Assembly (NCBI GenBank): GCA_022376465.1
Contig: JACDTU010000008.1
Coordinates: forward strand, 1,054,001 to 1,118,000
From: Cubamyces lactineus
Lineage: Eukaryota; Basidiomycota; Agaricomycetes; Polyporales; Polyporaceae
Reading direction: 5' to 3'
Length of the DNA stretch: 64,000 bases
The translations under genes were made by a program, and so were the position numbers. Positions within the stretch are counted from its first letter, which is position 1, and each line of letters starts with the position of its first letter. A model generated the notes under the pieces. The model had not been told where the DNA came from, searched no databases, and saw nothing but the letters and a program-made list of their open reading frames with translations. Shown in pieces: positions 1 to 10,017 of this stretch.

Positions 1-20
1 TCACGTCGTCGACGGAGAGC

Positions 21-389
21 ATGGCCAACGTCATCGACATCTCCGATGTTTCTGACATTGGAGACTCGGCCTTAGTTCCCGGTGACGAACAGATCTCGGC
101 CTCCCCTCGTTGCAGTGCGTTCATGGCCATCGCCGGGCGCAAGGGCAAGGACAACGTCGTTGACATCTCCGACTCTGAATGTGACGCCGTCCAGCATTCA
201 GATAGCAAAGTAGCAGGTCCCTCTTCTCAGCGCGGCGGCGCCTTCAACGCCTTCCCCGCCCGTGTCGGCGCGCATGCAGCCATCGTGGTTTCTGACTCAG
301 AGGACGACAAGAGCTCGGCGGATTTGGAGGCCGGCCAGGGTGCTCTTGGGGCGGAGGTGATCGTAATCTCGGATGACGAGGAGGAATAA
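21..389 (+). CDS. C-terminal exon, acidic protein with repeated SUMO-interaction-like motifs
   Basis: An open frame of 122 codons ends at TAA 387-389. The frame is also open upstream to the window edge, so this may be the last exon of a longer gene and the ATG at 21 is only a candidate start. Four short hydrophobic patches, each followed by Ser/Asp/Glu, are spread along it: VIDI (residues 4-7), VVDI (46-49), AIVV (87-90) and VIVI (113-116), the last running into SDDEEE at the C-terminus. This is the form of SUMO-interacting motifs (hydrophobic core plus acidic/phosphorylatable flank). Such arrays are known from SUMO-targeted ubiquitin ligases and other SUMO readers. No RING or other domain is visible in the part seen. 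The motif pattern is direct observation; SUMO binding is inference. Confidence 0.5.
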   Translation: MANVIDISDVSDIGDSALVPGDEQISASPRCSAFMAIAGRKGKDNVVDISDSECDAVQHSDSKVAGPSSQRGGAFNAFPARVGAHAAIVVSDSEDDKSSADLEAGQGALGAEVIVISDDEEE

Positions 390-1322
390 TCGAACCCTGT
401 CTCATTGCTGTAACCCGTATGTACGCGTCAACGCCCGCCGTGGTACCTTGCCGACGTTCGGGAGCTGTCCATCGCCTAGACCTTGCTAGTGGCCAACGTG
501 TAGTGTTCAAGACGGCAAAATACTGGTGGCGCAATCTGAGGAGAATCGTCCATCCAAGCTTGCCCCACGGCATCGTTGGTAGCACAAGTGGTACGTGCTT
601 TATTCGCATGAAAATCAGCAGCTTGTGCTGGCAGTGACCCGGCAGATGTAGAGCTTGTACACGCATGAGCGGGTCCTTTGATGCGTGAGTGAAACTTGCC
701 ATTCGGTCGTTGCAACGACTGACTTGAGCTCATGCTAGTGTGGTATGATCAGGGCAGCATTAGTGCCCGGGCAACAGACGAACCTTGCACGCGAGATCCA
801 TAGATAGTCCACGCGTGCAGTGAGCCGGGATTGGGGTGAAGCTGGTGCGGAAAGCCTTTGGGGTTGTATCACCGGCAGACCTGGCCACGATTTGGATACT
901 CGCAGTATCAGCTGTGCCGCCTTTTGCCCTCCCTGTTCGACGACGCAGTTGCGCCGCTGCCGGACACGCGAATCGTGCGCCAACCTCTTCCGCCCCACCT
1001 CACACATGCCCTCAGGCTGCGTCCTCGTTTTCACAAGCAGCGCTACACTTTGGTCAGTACGTCCGCCATCTGCCCCAGTGCGTGTTCTGCCTTACACGTC
1101 TCTCAGTTGCGCTTTGTCCCGCAGATTGTCTACACCGTAGCACTTCTATCTCGCTCTTGCTCCCCGCGTCACCGAGTTGTGCCCCTGCGCCTTACCTGCC
1201 AGCGTTCTACTCTTGTCCCTGCCGGTGTTCTCCCCTCATCCCTGCGCCATATCTCGTCTGACTCGTCCTACTGCCCCCTATCTCTATCTAATCCCGTTCA
1301 CATACCGCTGTGACGTCTTGCT
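390..1322. other. Intergenic region upstream of the KDZ transposase
   Basis: No convincing gene in either strand. The last 350 bases (about 960-1310) are rich in C/T runs on the + strand, as is common just upstream of fungal start codons. The open frames here are short and have no recognisable similarity. The transposon's left end may lie in this stretch, but I could not identify terminal repeats. Confidence 0.4.
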
Positions 1323-4300
1323 ATGTATCGGCGAGTACGGAGGGTGCCACACACGGTACGACGGACCATTGACGGAGCCACTCCGAACGCCAAAGAGTCC
1401 GTCTACGCTGTGTCGTCCAGCGGGAACATATGCCTTACTCAATGCAGCTTGGAATATAGCTGCGACTTGCCACCTTCGAAGAGAGCTCGGACAGAGGCAC
1501 AGGTGTCCGCCGAGGCCCCTACCTCCCTGCCAACTGAACGCCAGATGCCCCCGCCTGGAAGGTCCACAACCATGAATAATGCGACACCTACCGAACCGCT
1601 CTTGTTGGACAACAGTTCCCCCCAGGAGTCCATCGAAACCGCACTCAGTGGAGACATGCCCGAGCACATTCCTGAGCCTACAACTTCCCCACCCACGAAC
1701 GACCGTGACTGCGGGACGTCCTCAGAAAGGAACAAGGTATGCCTACCCCTATGTTGAACTCAGATTCTGTCTTGTACTCATGCTTGCATAGCGATCACCG
1801 TCGGCACGCATGACAGCTTTTAGGGCGCATTTTGAAGATATCCTGACGGACATGTTCTGGAAGGATCACTCGCCCGAAGTGCCTGGACCCTGCTCGACCC
1901 CAGGCTGCCTCGAAAGTGCAACAGTCAGGTGTAGAGAATGTCGAGCGAAGGAGCCTACCTGTCTGAAATGCGCGGCGCGGAACCACCGAAATCTACCATT
2001 CCATTGGATTGACATCTGGAACGGCGCATTCTTCGAGCGACGCGACTTGTCAGACGCTGGTTTCGTACTTTACTTGGGCCATCATGGCGACCCCTGCCCT
2101 CACATCCCAACTCGAAGCCATCCCGTAGTTTTCGTGATCGTCCACGACAATGGAGTCCACAGTTCTAAAGTTCATTACTGTCATTGTCCGGGTCGCCTCT
2201 CTCAGCTCCGCCAGTTGGTACGCTCCGACTTGTTTCCAGCCACGTTGGAGCGAATCGAAACAGTGTTTACCTGTGAGGTCCTGGAGAGATTCCACGTAGA
2301 CTTTGACGTGTGTAAAAGGAGCTCTCAAGACTTCGTTCGGATCTTGAACTTGATGAGCGGCGGCACACAGGAGACAGGGGAAGTGAAGGTGCGTTGTATC
2401 GATAATCTGATCCACTCTCACATTGCAATACTTACCTTCCAAACAGGATCGGTACCGCGACTTTATGATTACATCGCGAATCTATCGTTACCTCACCATG
2501 GTCAAGCGGTCTGGCCGACGTCATCAGGTTCATATACCCGGGCGGAACACGAATGACATCACAGTCCCTTGTTTGACTTGTCCCATCCCCGACTTCAACC
2601 TACCAGAAGACTGGCGAGATATCCCGGAACATCTAAGGTAGGTTGTTAGCTACCATGTACAGAGCGCCGCTGAAGCAGTCGGCCATGATTACAGGTACCT
2701 CCATCGCATCGTTCTGTGCGCAGACGGAAACTATAGCCTCAAGAAGAAAACGAAGCCTGACGACCCATACGACATGGCTTTGTGCACGGGACAAGGTTAC
2801 ATCATACCGCATGAGGAGATGCGCGACTACTTAGTCACCAAATACCACGCAGATGGCGGTGGCGCAGCGATGGAACCTGGCCCAGAAGACATTGTGAGTA
2901 CCGGTATAAAATGTACGCCCAATTCCTCTCATGACGGATTGTATAGCCCATCATGTGCAGTGGATTCAAGATCCCTCGCTCACAACGTCCAGGCAAATTC
3001 AAGTTTGTCGATGTGAGCGGGGTGATGTCATTCATGTGCGACCATCTACATTTTCGCCCGGGCGCAACAGCAGATTTGCAGACGACCGAGACGTGAGGAA
3101 GTTGTTGCGAACAACAACAACCGATACTGATCATCCTGCAGGTGGGGCCACTTCGACTATTGCCTCGCTGGCGCTCTGAATGGGACCGAGGAGCTGTACG
3201 AGCGTGGCGTCTCTTATGACGTTATCTGCAGCTGTATCTGTCATATCCTGGAGCGCTTCAAGAACTGGAAGCCGGAGTTGCTTCCAATGATTCAAGAGCT
3301 CAAGATGCTCCTTCCCGCACTACACATGCACGCGCACAAAGAGCTATGCCAGATTGTGTACGCGTTTTGCTACGCGCGAGGATTTGGCTTGGGGCATGGC
3401 GAAGGGGTAGAGACACCATGGGCGGAACTCAACATTGCGGGCCTGTCTACTCGAGAGATGACCGCGGGTGCACGCCATGATGCACTCACGTCGTTATTCA
3501 GCTACTGGAACTGGCAGAAGACGTGCAAGATCGGTAAGTGTTCTTCTCAACACTTACAACTCTAATGCTCATCGCGTCGTTTACTTGATTAGGGAAATAC
3601 TTAGCTCGGAAGCTGGAAGAGGCCTACATCCAACAGCGCAGAACCACCCGATACTTTTCTAGTCTCACTGCCTTGGCTGGCGCAGCAGCTGTCCGTCGGT
3701 GGCTAGAGCGCATTGTGGATGACCATGCCCCGACACCTTTGACCTTTCGGGACAAGATCAAGAATTGGACACGGAGTATCTACGTGCTTGACCGTGCCGA
3801 ACGTACGTCGACCTCATGATCAGCCATTGCTATGATTGCACGTACTCACACCGCGATAGTTCCCAGTGCCGATCAAGCTTTGACGGAACTGACCACTGCA
3901 AAGGCAAATGGGAGCAAATCCAGCGAGGATCAAGCTGCAGGGCGCCTGCGAACCGCTGCTGCTGTGTTCATCAAGGCGGGTATAGATCTAGAACTTGAAC
4001 AGTGAGCCTGGTACCCACGCATATCGACCAGAAACACACTCTGACTGTTGAATTGTTAGGTCATCGCTGCGCTATGCGAGAGCGGACGTATCGACGAACA
4101 GGGAAACTCGATCACGAAGCCACAACAGTATGCCCAGCGAAGCAACATTGGACAGCTTCGGGAGCAAGCTGGCTCGATGGCGCAAGTCCCAACTCAAGTA
4201 CATGCCAATGTGCGAGGAGTTCCTATCGTTCGGAGGGAGCCCAGAGGACAGCACAGACGGTCGCGACAGCGATGAGGAGGACGAGGAGGGCGGGCAGGGC

Positions 4301-5965
4301 ATACTTGACCAGGCCTTGTTCCTGCCTTCCGAATTCAAATCGGACGAACGTACGGAATTCTGCCTGGAGCGCCTTGCTGGCTACGAACTCAAGATCCGTA
4401 TTGGTTTGGCGTTCGACCAGCTCGAGGCCGTTCGCATGGCCGTGAAGTACCGAGCGGCTCATATAGAACACAAGAAGAAGAGCGTCCGAACGAACAAGGC
4501 AAACGCGCATGCGGAGATGGAGATAAAGCAAGCTGAGCATCGCGCGCGTCGACTTGGTTCCGAATACAACGACAACTACGCGCGGATCTGCACGCTGCGG
4601 CCAGTCGACTACGAAGAGCACAACGACCAATCCGCTGGTAGGCGACTGCAAGAGATCAATCTAGACACGGACCTCACCATTGTGAATATGGCGGCCGCGC
4701 GCACCATAGGCGACAGCACGAAGACAGGCTCCTGGATCTGGTCAGTCTTCGAACAGCCTACCAACGCACGGACTAGGAAGGGCACAACAGCTGCGCACGA
4801 GGCTGACGCACCTGGTACTATGTATATCCTACTGTCATGTAAAACCAGTGCTGACCAGTGTTCTAGCGGACGTTGTGCAATGGTTTCGTGCGAAAGCCAG
4901 CAAAGACCGTGCAGACGGAGGCGACCCCGTGCCAACAACATGTCACCACCTTGCAATTGCCAGGCAAGGTGCTGCAATTTCCCTTGCTAGAACAAGGCCG
5001 GAAGTTGCAAGGGATGACATGTCACCACAAGGCTGCCAGAAAGCGAAAAATGCGACATAATGCAAAGGTGGCACCAGCAGGAATTGAACCCGGGACCTCA
5101 GGAGTTCCCAGAAGTCTCCTCCAGCAGCATTAACCACTGCACCATGGGGCTGTTACTAATCCTTACTTCTAATTCCAATATATCACCGCTTTTTGCTTCA
5201 TTCTATATACCATATATGTGAAAAGAACATCTATATCTCTTGATAAAACATCAAAAATGTGTTCAAAGAATCTGTATCTATGCTTCTTTGTATATCAATA
5301 TAGCAGCAATGAAGGTCTAAAGCAGTGGAAAGGCAGTGATATATTGGAATTAGAAGTAAGGGTTAGTAACAGCCCCATGGTGCAGTGGTTAATGCTGCTG
5401 GAGGAGACTTCTGGGAACTCCTGAGGTCCCGGGTTCAATTCCTGCTGGTGCCACCTTTGCATTATGTCGCATTTTTCGCTTTCTGGCAGCCTTGTGGTGA
5501 CATGTCATCCCTTGCAACTTCCGGCCTTGTTCTAGCAAGGGAAATTGCAGCACCTTGCCTGGCAATTGCAAGGTGGTGACATGTTGTTGGCACAGGGACT
5601 GGTGGCGGACGAAGCTGTGAACAAGATTTGCGCGGATTTTCGACGAACCTGCTTGGGGTTTAGTGCCTACGCAGACTTGTGGTGCCAAGCCGCCGCACGT
5701 TCTCAAGGGGGGGAACGCGCATATGCCTCCAAAACAGCCGCCATGTGGAGTCGAATGCAGAGGCAATGCCAAGAGCACTATGACCGGTCGCGGAAAGCGG
5801 GCGTGCCTGCGGAGCAACTGGATCAAACACGGGTAAGCGTTGGTCAAAGTATAGAATGTAGACTGCGCTGACTGACACACGGAGTAGTCAATACGAGAAT
5901 ACCTGGAGCAGATGGTCGATGACATAGCGCCGTTTGCACCTGTGCTAGAGATGCTGCAAATGTAA
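1323..5965 (+). CDS. KDZ transposase with N-terminal CxC2-like cysteine cluster
   Basis: Multi-exon gene that reads through conserved KDZ (Kyakuja-Dileera-Zisupton) blocks without a frameshift when short GT..AG introns are removed (first intron 1737-1791). The N-terminus is Ser/Pro-rich with a basic KRAR patch. Next comes the CxC2 cluster (CSTPGC, CREC, CLKC, then HYCHCPG and the DVCKRSSQDF block), then CLTCPIPDFNLPEDW, a CADGNYSL block with a candidate catalytic Asp, SYDVICSC, and HGEGVETPWAELN with the candidate catalytic Glu. NWQK and a long charged helical C-terminal region follow. The end is TAA 5963-5965. The family is a cut-and-paste DNA transposase common in mushroom genomes. The gene contains the palindromic insertion at 4929-5595, which must be spliced out for the reading frame to stay whole. 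Start at 1323 is the first ATG of the open exon; a further upstream exon is possible. Confidence 0.85.
5070..5151 (-). other. Mirror copy of the tRNA-Ser-like segment in the left arm
   Basis: Reverse complement of the segment at 5371-5452, lying in the left arm of the palindrome. The B box reads GGTTCAATTCC on the minus strand at 5080-5090. The two tRNA-like units therefore face each other's tails, so any pol III transcripts would run outward-to-inward and be complementary over the whole arm. Confidence 0.55.
5371..5452 (+). other. tRNA-Ser-like segment in the right arm (SINE-like pol III promoter)
   Basis: The segment fits a class II tRNA of 82 nt. An A-box-like TGGTGCAGTGG lies at 5378-5388 and a B box GGTTCAATTCC at 5432-5442. 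The acceptor strands 5371-5377 and 5446-5452 pair at 5 of 7 positions. The T arm pairs at 4 of 5. The anticodon stem 5398-5402/5410-5414 pairs fully, counting two G-U pairs. The loop GGAGACT places AGA (5405-5407) at the anticodon position, which would read serine codons. The acceptor mismatches and abnormal loop argue against a working tRNA; a tRNA-Ser-derived sequence as in SINEs is more likely. Confidence 0.55.
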
Positions 5966-6339
5966 TGACATGCCCGTGCTTATCTCTCCCAACTCTCCAA
6001 GAACATGTCGTATGACTACTGGACAACGTGAGAGGATTGGGAGAAGAGGGTCATGTGGAGATAATCTGGATAATACACGATGATTATAATCAACTACGCT
6101 TTCAATCACACAAGGATTAGAGATCGAATCTTAGGCGGATAATCCGAGTGTGAGATAATCTGGGAGTTTGAGATAATCTGGGAGTTTGAGACGAACGGAG
6201 AGATGTATTGTCATGCTGCCATCCACGAGTTTAGTACGCACAGATAAACAGGTCAAGATTCAGCAGCACGAATAAACAAGTGATTTAATCCTGGATTAAC
6301 ATCAAGTGATGAGGAAAGATAAATGAACTAAGAGCGGTC
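5966..6339. other. AT-rich junction between KDZ gene and truncated retroelement
   Basis: No ORF. The stretch contains repeated ATAATC(T/C)GG words and an 18-base tandem duplication, GAGATAATCTGGGAGTTT, at about 6152-6187. It is more AT-rich than the surroundings. It does not match the 3' LTR at 10018-10434, so it is not that element's 5' LTR. It may be the 3' non-coding end of the KDZ transposon or the remnant of another element. Confidence 0.4.
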
Positions 6340-8573
6340 ACTGGAAGTGCATATTCGACGCACCAGAAGTGGAGTATCTTGGAATGATCATCAGCGAGAA
6401 CCGGATCTCCATGGACCCTATCAAGATAAAGGGAATACTCGACTGGCCAGAACCGACAACCGTCAAGGACGTTCGATCATTCCTTGGATTCGGCAACTTT
6501 TACCGACGATTCATCGACCACTTCTCGGAGATCGCGCGACCGCTCAACGCGCTCACCAAGAAAGACGCCAAATGGGAATGGACAACGGAATGCCAGAAGG
6601 CCTTCGACATGCTGAAGCAACGATTCGCGACGGCCCCCGTGCTGCAAATGCCCGACATTAGCAAACCCTTTGTCGTCGAATCCGACGCCTCGCAATGGGC
6701 CACAGGGGCAGTACTCCGACAACGAGACGCCAACGGCGACCTGCACCCGTGCGCGTATCTATCCGAAGGATTCACCGAAGCGGAACGGAACTACGAAATC
6801 TATGACCGAGAACTACTTGGCATTATTCGAGCCCTGAAGGCCTGGCGACACTACCTCGAAGGATCAGGGCACCCGGTTACGATCCTATCCGACCACAAGA
6901 ACCTCACCTACTGGCGCAACCCGCAACAACTGAACAGACGACAAGCACGATGGGCCCTCTTTCTCTCCCAGTTCGACATCCAACTCGTACATACCCCCGG
7001 CACGGCAATGGTACAATCGGATGCGCTATCCCGAAGACCCGATCACCGACAAGGATCAGAAGACGACAATACTGAACGAACCATGCTACCTGACAACCTC
7101 TTCGTACGACTAGTGGACACCCGACTGGCACCGAGGTTCCGACACTTGGCCACGCAAGACAGACTCTTTTGCGACGCACTTGCTGCCATCCAACACGACG
7201 GACCACCCCCGATCAGAAGTGCACTCACCGATTGGCAAGAACGAGATGGCTTAATCTTCTACAAGAACCGATGCTACGTACCGGCCGACGAAGCCCTGCG
7301 ACGAGACCTGATCAGTCAACACCACGACTCCCCGGCAGCCGGACACCCTGGGAAATTCAAGACTCTAGAACTGATACGGCGGTCATACTGGTGGCCCGGC
7401 ATGTATGCCATGGTATCCCGATACGTCGAAGGCTGTGCCACATGCCAGCAGAACAAGCCAAACACACACCCGACCACCCCGCCCCCACAACCAATCCCCG
7501 CTGACGATGTTACTCGGCCATTCCAGAACGTCACGATGGATCTCATCACCGATCTCCCCGAATCCCACGGCTACGATAGTATTCTGGTCGTGGTCGACCA
7601 TGGCCTTACGAAGGGGGTGATTTTCGCACCATGCAAGAAGACGATCGACGCAATCGGCACAGCGGCGCTTTACCACCGGCATGTCTACCGACGCTTTGGA
7701 CTACCCAGCAAGATCATATCCGACCGAGGGCCACAATTCGTATCCAACGTCACTCGCGAACTAGGAAGACTCTTAGGCATCACCCTTTCCCCGTCTACCG
7801 CATATCACCCGCAGACCGACGGACAAACTGAACGAGTGAATCAAGAACTGGAAGTCTACCTCAGGATATTCTGCGAAGGCCGACCAGACGAATGGGCGGA
7901 ACACCTTGTCGACGCAGAAGTCGCACACAATCAACGAACCCACTCAGCACGGAACGCATCACCATTCTACCTCATGATGGGGTACGAACCGACATTGATT
8001 CCTATCGCATACCCCAAGACCAACACCCCGACAGTACAAGAACGGCTAGTGAACCTCCAGAAGGCCCGAGACGAAGCCCTAGCAGCCCACGAGCTAGCCC
8101 GACACGTCATACGCGACAGGTTCAAGGGAAAGTTCGTCCAATTCAAGAAAGGACAGAAGGTCTGGCTCGAAGGGAAGAACCTCAAGCTCGCTTACGCATC
8201 CCGGAAACTCGCACCCAAACGGGAAGGCCCCTTTGTCATCACCGAAGTACTTAGACCCGTGACCTATCGGCTGGAGCTGCCGAAACACTGGAAGGTACAC
8301 CCCGTGTTCCACGCATGCTTCCTCACCCCATACAAGGAAAACGACACCCACGGACCGAACTACACGAGGCCACCACCTGACCTTATCGATGGAGAAGAAG
8401 AATATGAGGTCGAAGCGATCGTCGGACACAAGACCACACGAGGCGGAATCCGCTACCAAATCAAGTGGAAAGGCTACTCCAGCGCCGAGAACACATGGGA
8501 ACCCGAGTCCGCTCTAATTCCGAACGCCAAGGGAATCCTCCAACGGTATAAAAGGGCGAAGAAGCTGCTGTAA
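6340..8573 (+). pseudogene. Truncated Ty3-type pol: RT end, RNase H, integrase, chromodomain
   Basis: One open frame to TAA 8571-8573. In order it has the end of the RT palm/thumb ([24 protein letters not shown]); the RNase H-like domain ([52 protein letters not shown]); and the integrase H2C2 zinc finger (H..H about 30 residues before CATC). The DDE core follows, with [19 protein letters not shown] and the [13 protein letters not shown] block supplying the D, D and E. Then come a GPY/F-like module ([19 protein letters not shown]) and a C-terminal chromodomain ([28 protein letters not shown]). The chromodomain makes it a chromovirus, a group that targets chromatin. No stop or frameshift is present after the truncation, so the loss looks recent. 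It cannot be autonomous because the RT active site is missing. Confidence 0.9.
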
Positions 8574-8579
8574 TCTGCA

Positions 8580-8738
8580 ATGCTCTCTCTCGCCATCCTC
8601 TTCGCCATCTACTGCCTCACCCTCCTCGCTATCACCCTCCTCTTTCTCTGGTATATCCTCCGCGACCTCTTCAACCGCATCATCGAGCACACTCTCCACA
8701 GCCGTGACTACCCATCTCGATCAGCGTGGGGATCGTGA
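8580..8738 (+). CDS. Small single-pass membrane ORF 1, just after pol
   Basis: An ATG six bases after the pol stop opens a 52-codon frame ending TGA 8736-8738. The first half is almost entirely Leu/Ile/Ala/Phe with Tyr and Trp (residues about 2-26), a strong membrane-helix candidate, followed by a basic/His-containing tail. I know no family for it. The position directly after pol and the overlap with the next ORF suggest it belongs to the retroelement. It is too short for certainty, but the hydrophobic segment and tight packing argue against chance. Confidence 0.45.
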   Translation: MLSLAILFAIYCLTLLAITLLFLWYILRDLFNRIIEHTLHSRDYPSRSAWGS

Positions 8739-8932
8739 AGCCTATGATCATCGCGCTCTTCACCTGCATGACCCTCGGCTACCTCCTTGCCCTTGCCTTC
8801 ATCGCCACTCACCTGCGCCTCTCCATCAACATCCTCGAAATTGCTCTCGAACACCGTGACCCTCTCGACCCTGTAAACGACAAGCTTGACCAGGCCGACC
8901 GCACCCTCAATAACTCCAGCTGGGACGAGTAG
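8726..8932 (+). CDS. Small single-pass membrane ORF 2, overlapping ORF 1
   Basis: 68 codons, overlapping the end of the previous ORF by 13 bases in another frame and ending TAG 8930-8932, one base before the ATG of the next ORF. It has a hydrophobic segment at residues about 7-30 (IIALFTCMTLGYLLALAFIA) and an acidic/polar tail with DPLDPVNDKLDQADRTL that could form a short helix. The layout (membrane helix near the N-terminus, short polar tail) repeats that of ORF 1. No family recognised. Confidence 0.45.
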   Translation: MGIVKPMIIALFTCMTLGYLLALAFIATHLRLSINILEIALEHRDPLDPVNDKLDQADRTLNNSSWDE

Positions 8933-8933
8933 A

Positions 8934-9968
8934 ATGGGCCGCCCCCTCTATAGCACCCAAGTCGCCGACGACAATGCAAGCGACCAGGAAAACCAACAGC
9001 CGCTACCCATTCCTCCCCCACTCGCCAGACGCCTCTCGTCGCCCCCACCGGAATACACCTCTAGGTCACCATCGCCCGCCTCCTCGACGTCGGACCTCAG
9101 CACGGTTGGTGTCGAAGACTCTCATCTGGTAGACCACTCCCGGCACCCCGACGTCAACCAGTTGCTCCGTGCGCTCCTCACCAACCCTACCCCGGTCGTC
9201 AATGCCACCGAGCGAGGCTTGCAGTACTTCCTTAGAGAGTATCGATGCCTCTACAACGAGCAACGGGAACTGGACGCACTGGAAGGGAACCTTGTTGACG
9301 CAGCTGACATCGCAGAGGACGCTCTAGACGCTCTTCATGAGGCGTTTGGTGAAGAAGAGGAGCAACGGCAAGTCTCGGACTACGACATCGCAGAACGGCA
9401 GGCGCGCGCCCTGGAAAACGTTGGGCACCATGCCCACGAGCTACGGAGGTTGGCAAGACACTCTTTGAACACCACTCGACGGCTCGCCCGGACCACGCGC
9501 ACGTGGAGGAACTTCCTCATACAAACATTTGAACTCCCCGCATTCCGTGCAAGGATGGCGCCACTGGCCTCGGTCATCAACGACGCGGCCCCACCTCCCG
9601 GAGAACTCCCAGCTGCGGCAAGAAGAGTACCCGGCGAAGCCCGACGCCAAGGGACCTATCTGCCCTTGTTCCACACCAGAGTCTCCGCAGGAAGCCGCCG
9701 GCCCCGTGATCCATCCCCCGACGAGCGTAACGTAAGAGCTCGAAGAGACACCTCGCCCGCCCCAATGGACGCTTCGCCAGCCCGACCTGAGTCCCCGCCG
9801 TCCCTCCACCCTATTGGCCGCAGCTGCCTAGTCTGTGGGTCGCCCGATCACGAGTACCTGCGGTGCAGAGACTGGCGATGTGTCTGGTGTCGCGCCACCG
9901 CCCCTGGCCATCACCCGTGGGAGTGCCCTCTGCGCCCAGAAGACATGGACGAGCGGTTTACGAGTTGA
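8934..9968 (+). CDS. Gag-like zinc-knuckle ORF located 3' of pol
   Basis: The frame opens at 8886. I prefer the ATG at 8934 because it follows the previous stop by one base. About 344 residues. The N-terminus is Ser/Pro-rich and disordered (1-70). A long helical, acidic-then-basic segment follows (about 85-210; EEEEQRQVSDYDIAERQ and an Arg-rich stretch). The C-terminus holds two zinc knuckles: CLVCGSPDHEYLRC, an exact C-x2-C-x4-H-x4-C, and CVWC..H.PWEC, a C-x2-C-x6-H-x4-C variant. Helical body plus C-terminal CCHC knuckles is the architecture of a Gag/nucleocapsid protein, yet this ORF lies after pol and before the LTR. It may be a relocated gag or an accessory protein of this element family. 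Confidence 0.6.
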   Translation: MGRPLYSTQVADDNASDQENQQPLPIPPPLARRLSSPPPEYTSRSPSPASSTSDLSTVGVEDSHLVDHSRHPDVNQLLRALLTNPTPVVNATERGLQYFLREYRCLYNEQRELDALEGNLVDAADIAEDALDALHEAFGEEEEQRQVSDYDIAERQARALENVGHHAHELRRLARHSLNTTRRLARTTRTWRNFLIQTFELPAFRARMAPLASVINDAAPPPGELPAAARRVPGEARRQGTYLPLFHTRVSAGSRRPRDPSPDERNVRARRDTSPAPMDASPARPESPPSLHPIGRSCLVCGSPDHEYLRCRDWRCVWCRATAPGHHPWECPLRPEDMDERFTS

Positions 9969-10006
9969 GCTAGATATTCCGCTGATGGAACAGCGTAGAA
10001 GCATAC

Positions 10007-10014
10007 GAAGGGGG
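10007..10014 (+). promoter_or_regulatory. Polypurine tract of the retroelement
   Basis: GAAGGGGG followed by TAA immediately precedes the LTR start TGTTACGAC. Its place and composition are those of the plus-strand primer for LTR retroelement replication. Confidence 0.75.
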
Positions 10015-10017
10015 TAA

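Larger units (their letters stand above)
4929..5595. repeat. 667-bp palindromic insertion, apparently spliced as an intron
   Basis: Two 258-base arms in inverted orientation (4929-5186 and 5336-5593) flank a 149-base AT-rich spacer. The arms are nearly identical; I saw one mismatch, in the TTACTAA/TTAACCC part near 5160. The left arm starts GTGCCAAC, and the right arm ends GTTGGCAC followed by AG. The interval therefore has GT..AG ends. Removing it joins codons GAC CCC to GGA CTG GTG in frame and restores a continuous C-terminal transposase. Other introns of this gene are about 50-60 bases, so this one is far too long for an ordinary intron here. No obvious target-site duplication beyond a possible AG. 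Each arm contains a tRNA-like segment. Confidence 0.85.

Noticed and set aside
376..410. B-box-like GGTTCGATTAT on the minus strand, suggesting a tRNA
   Set aside because: No A box or cloverleaf at the proper distance, and the bases overlap the end of the SUMO-motif exon.
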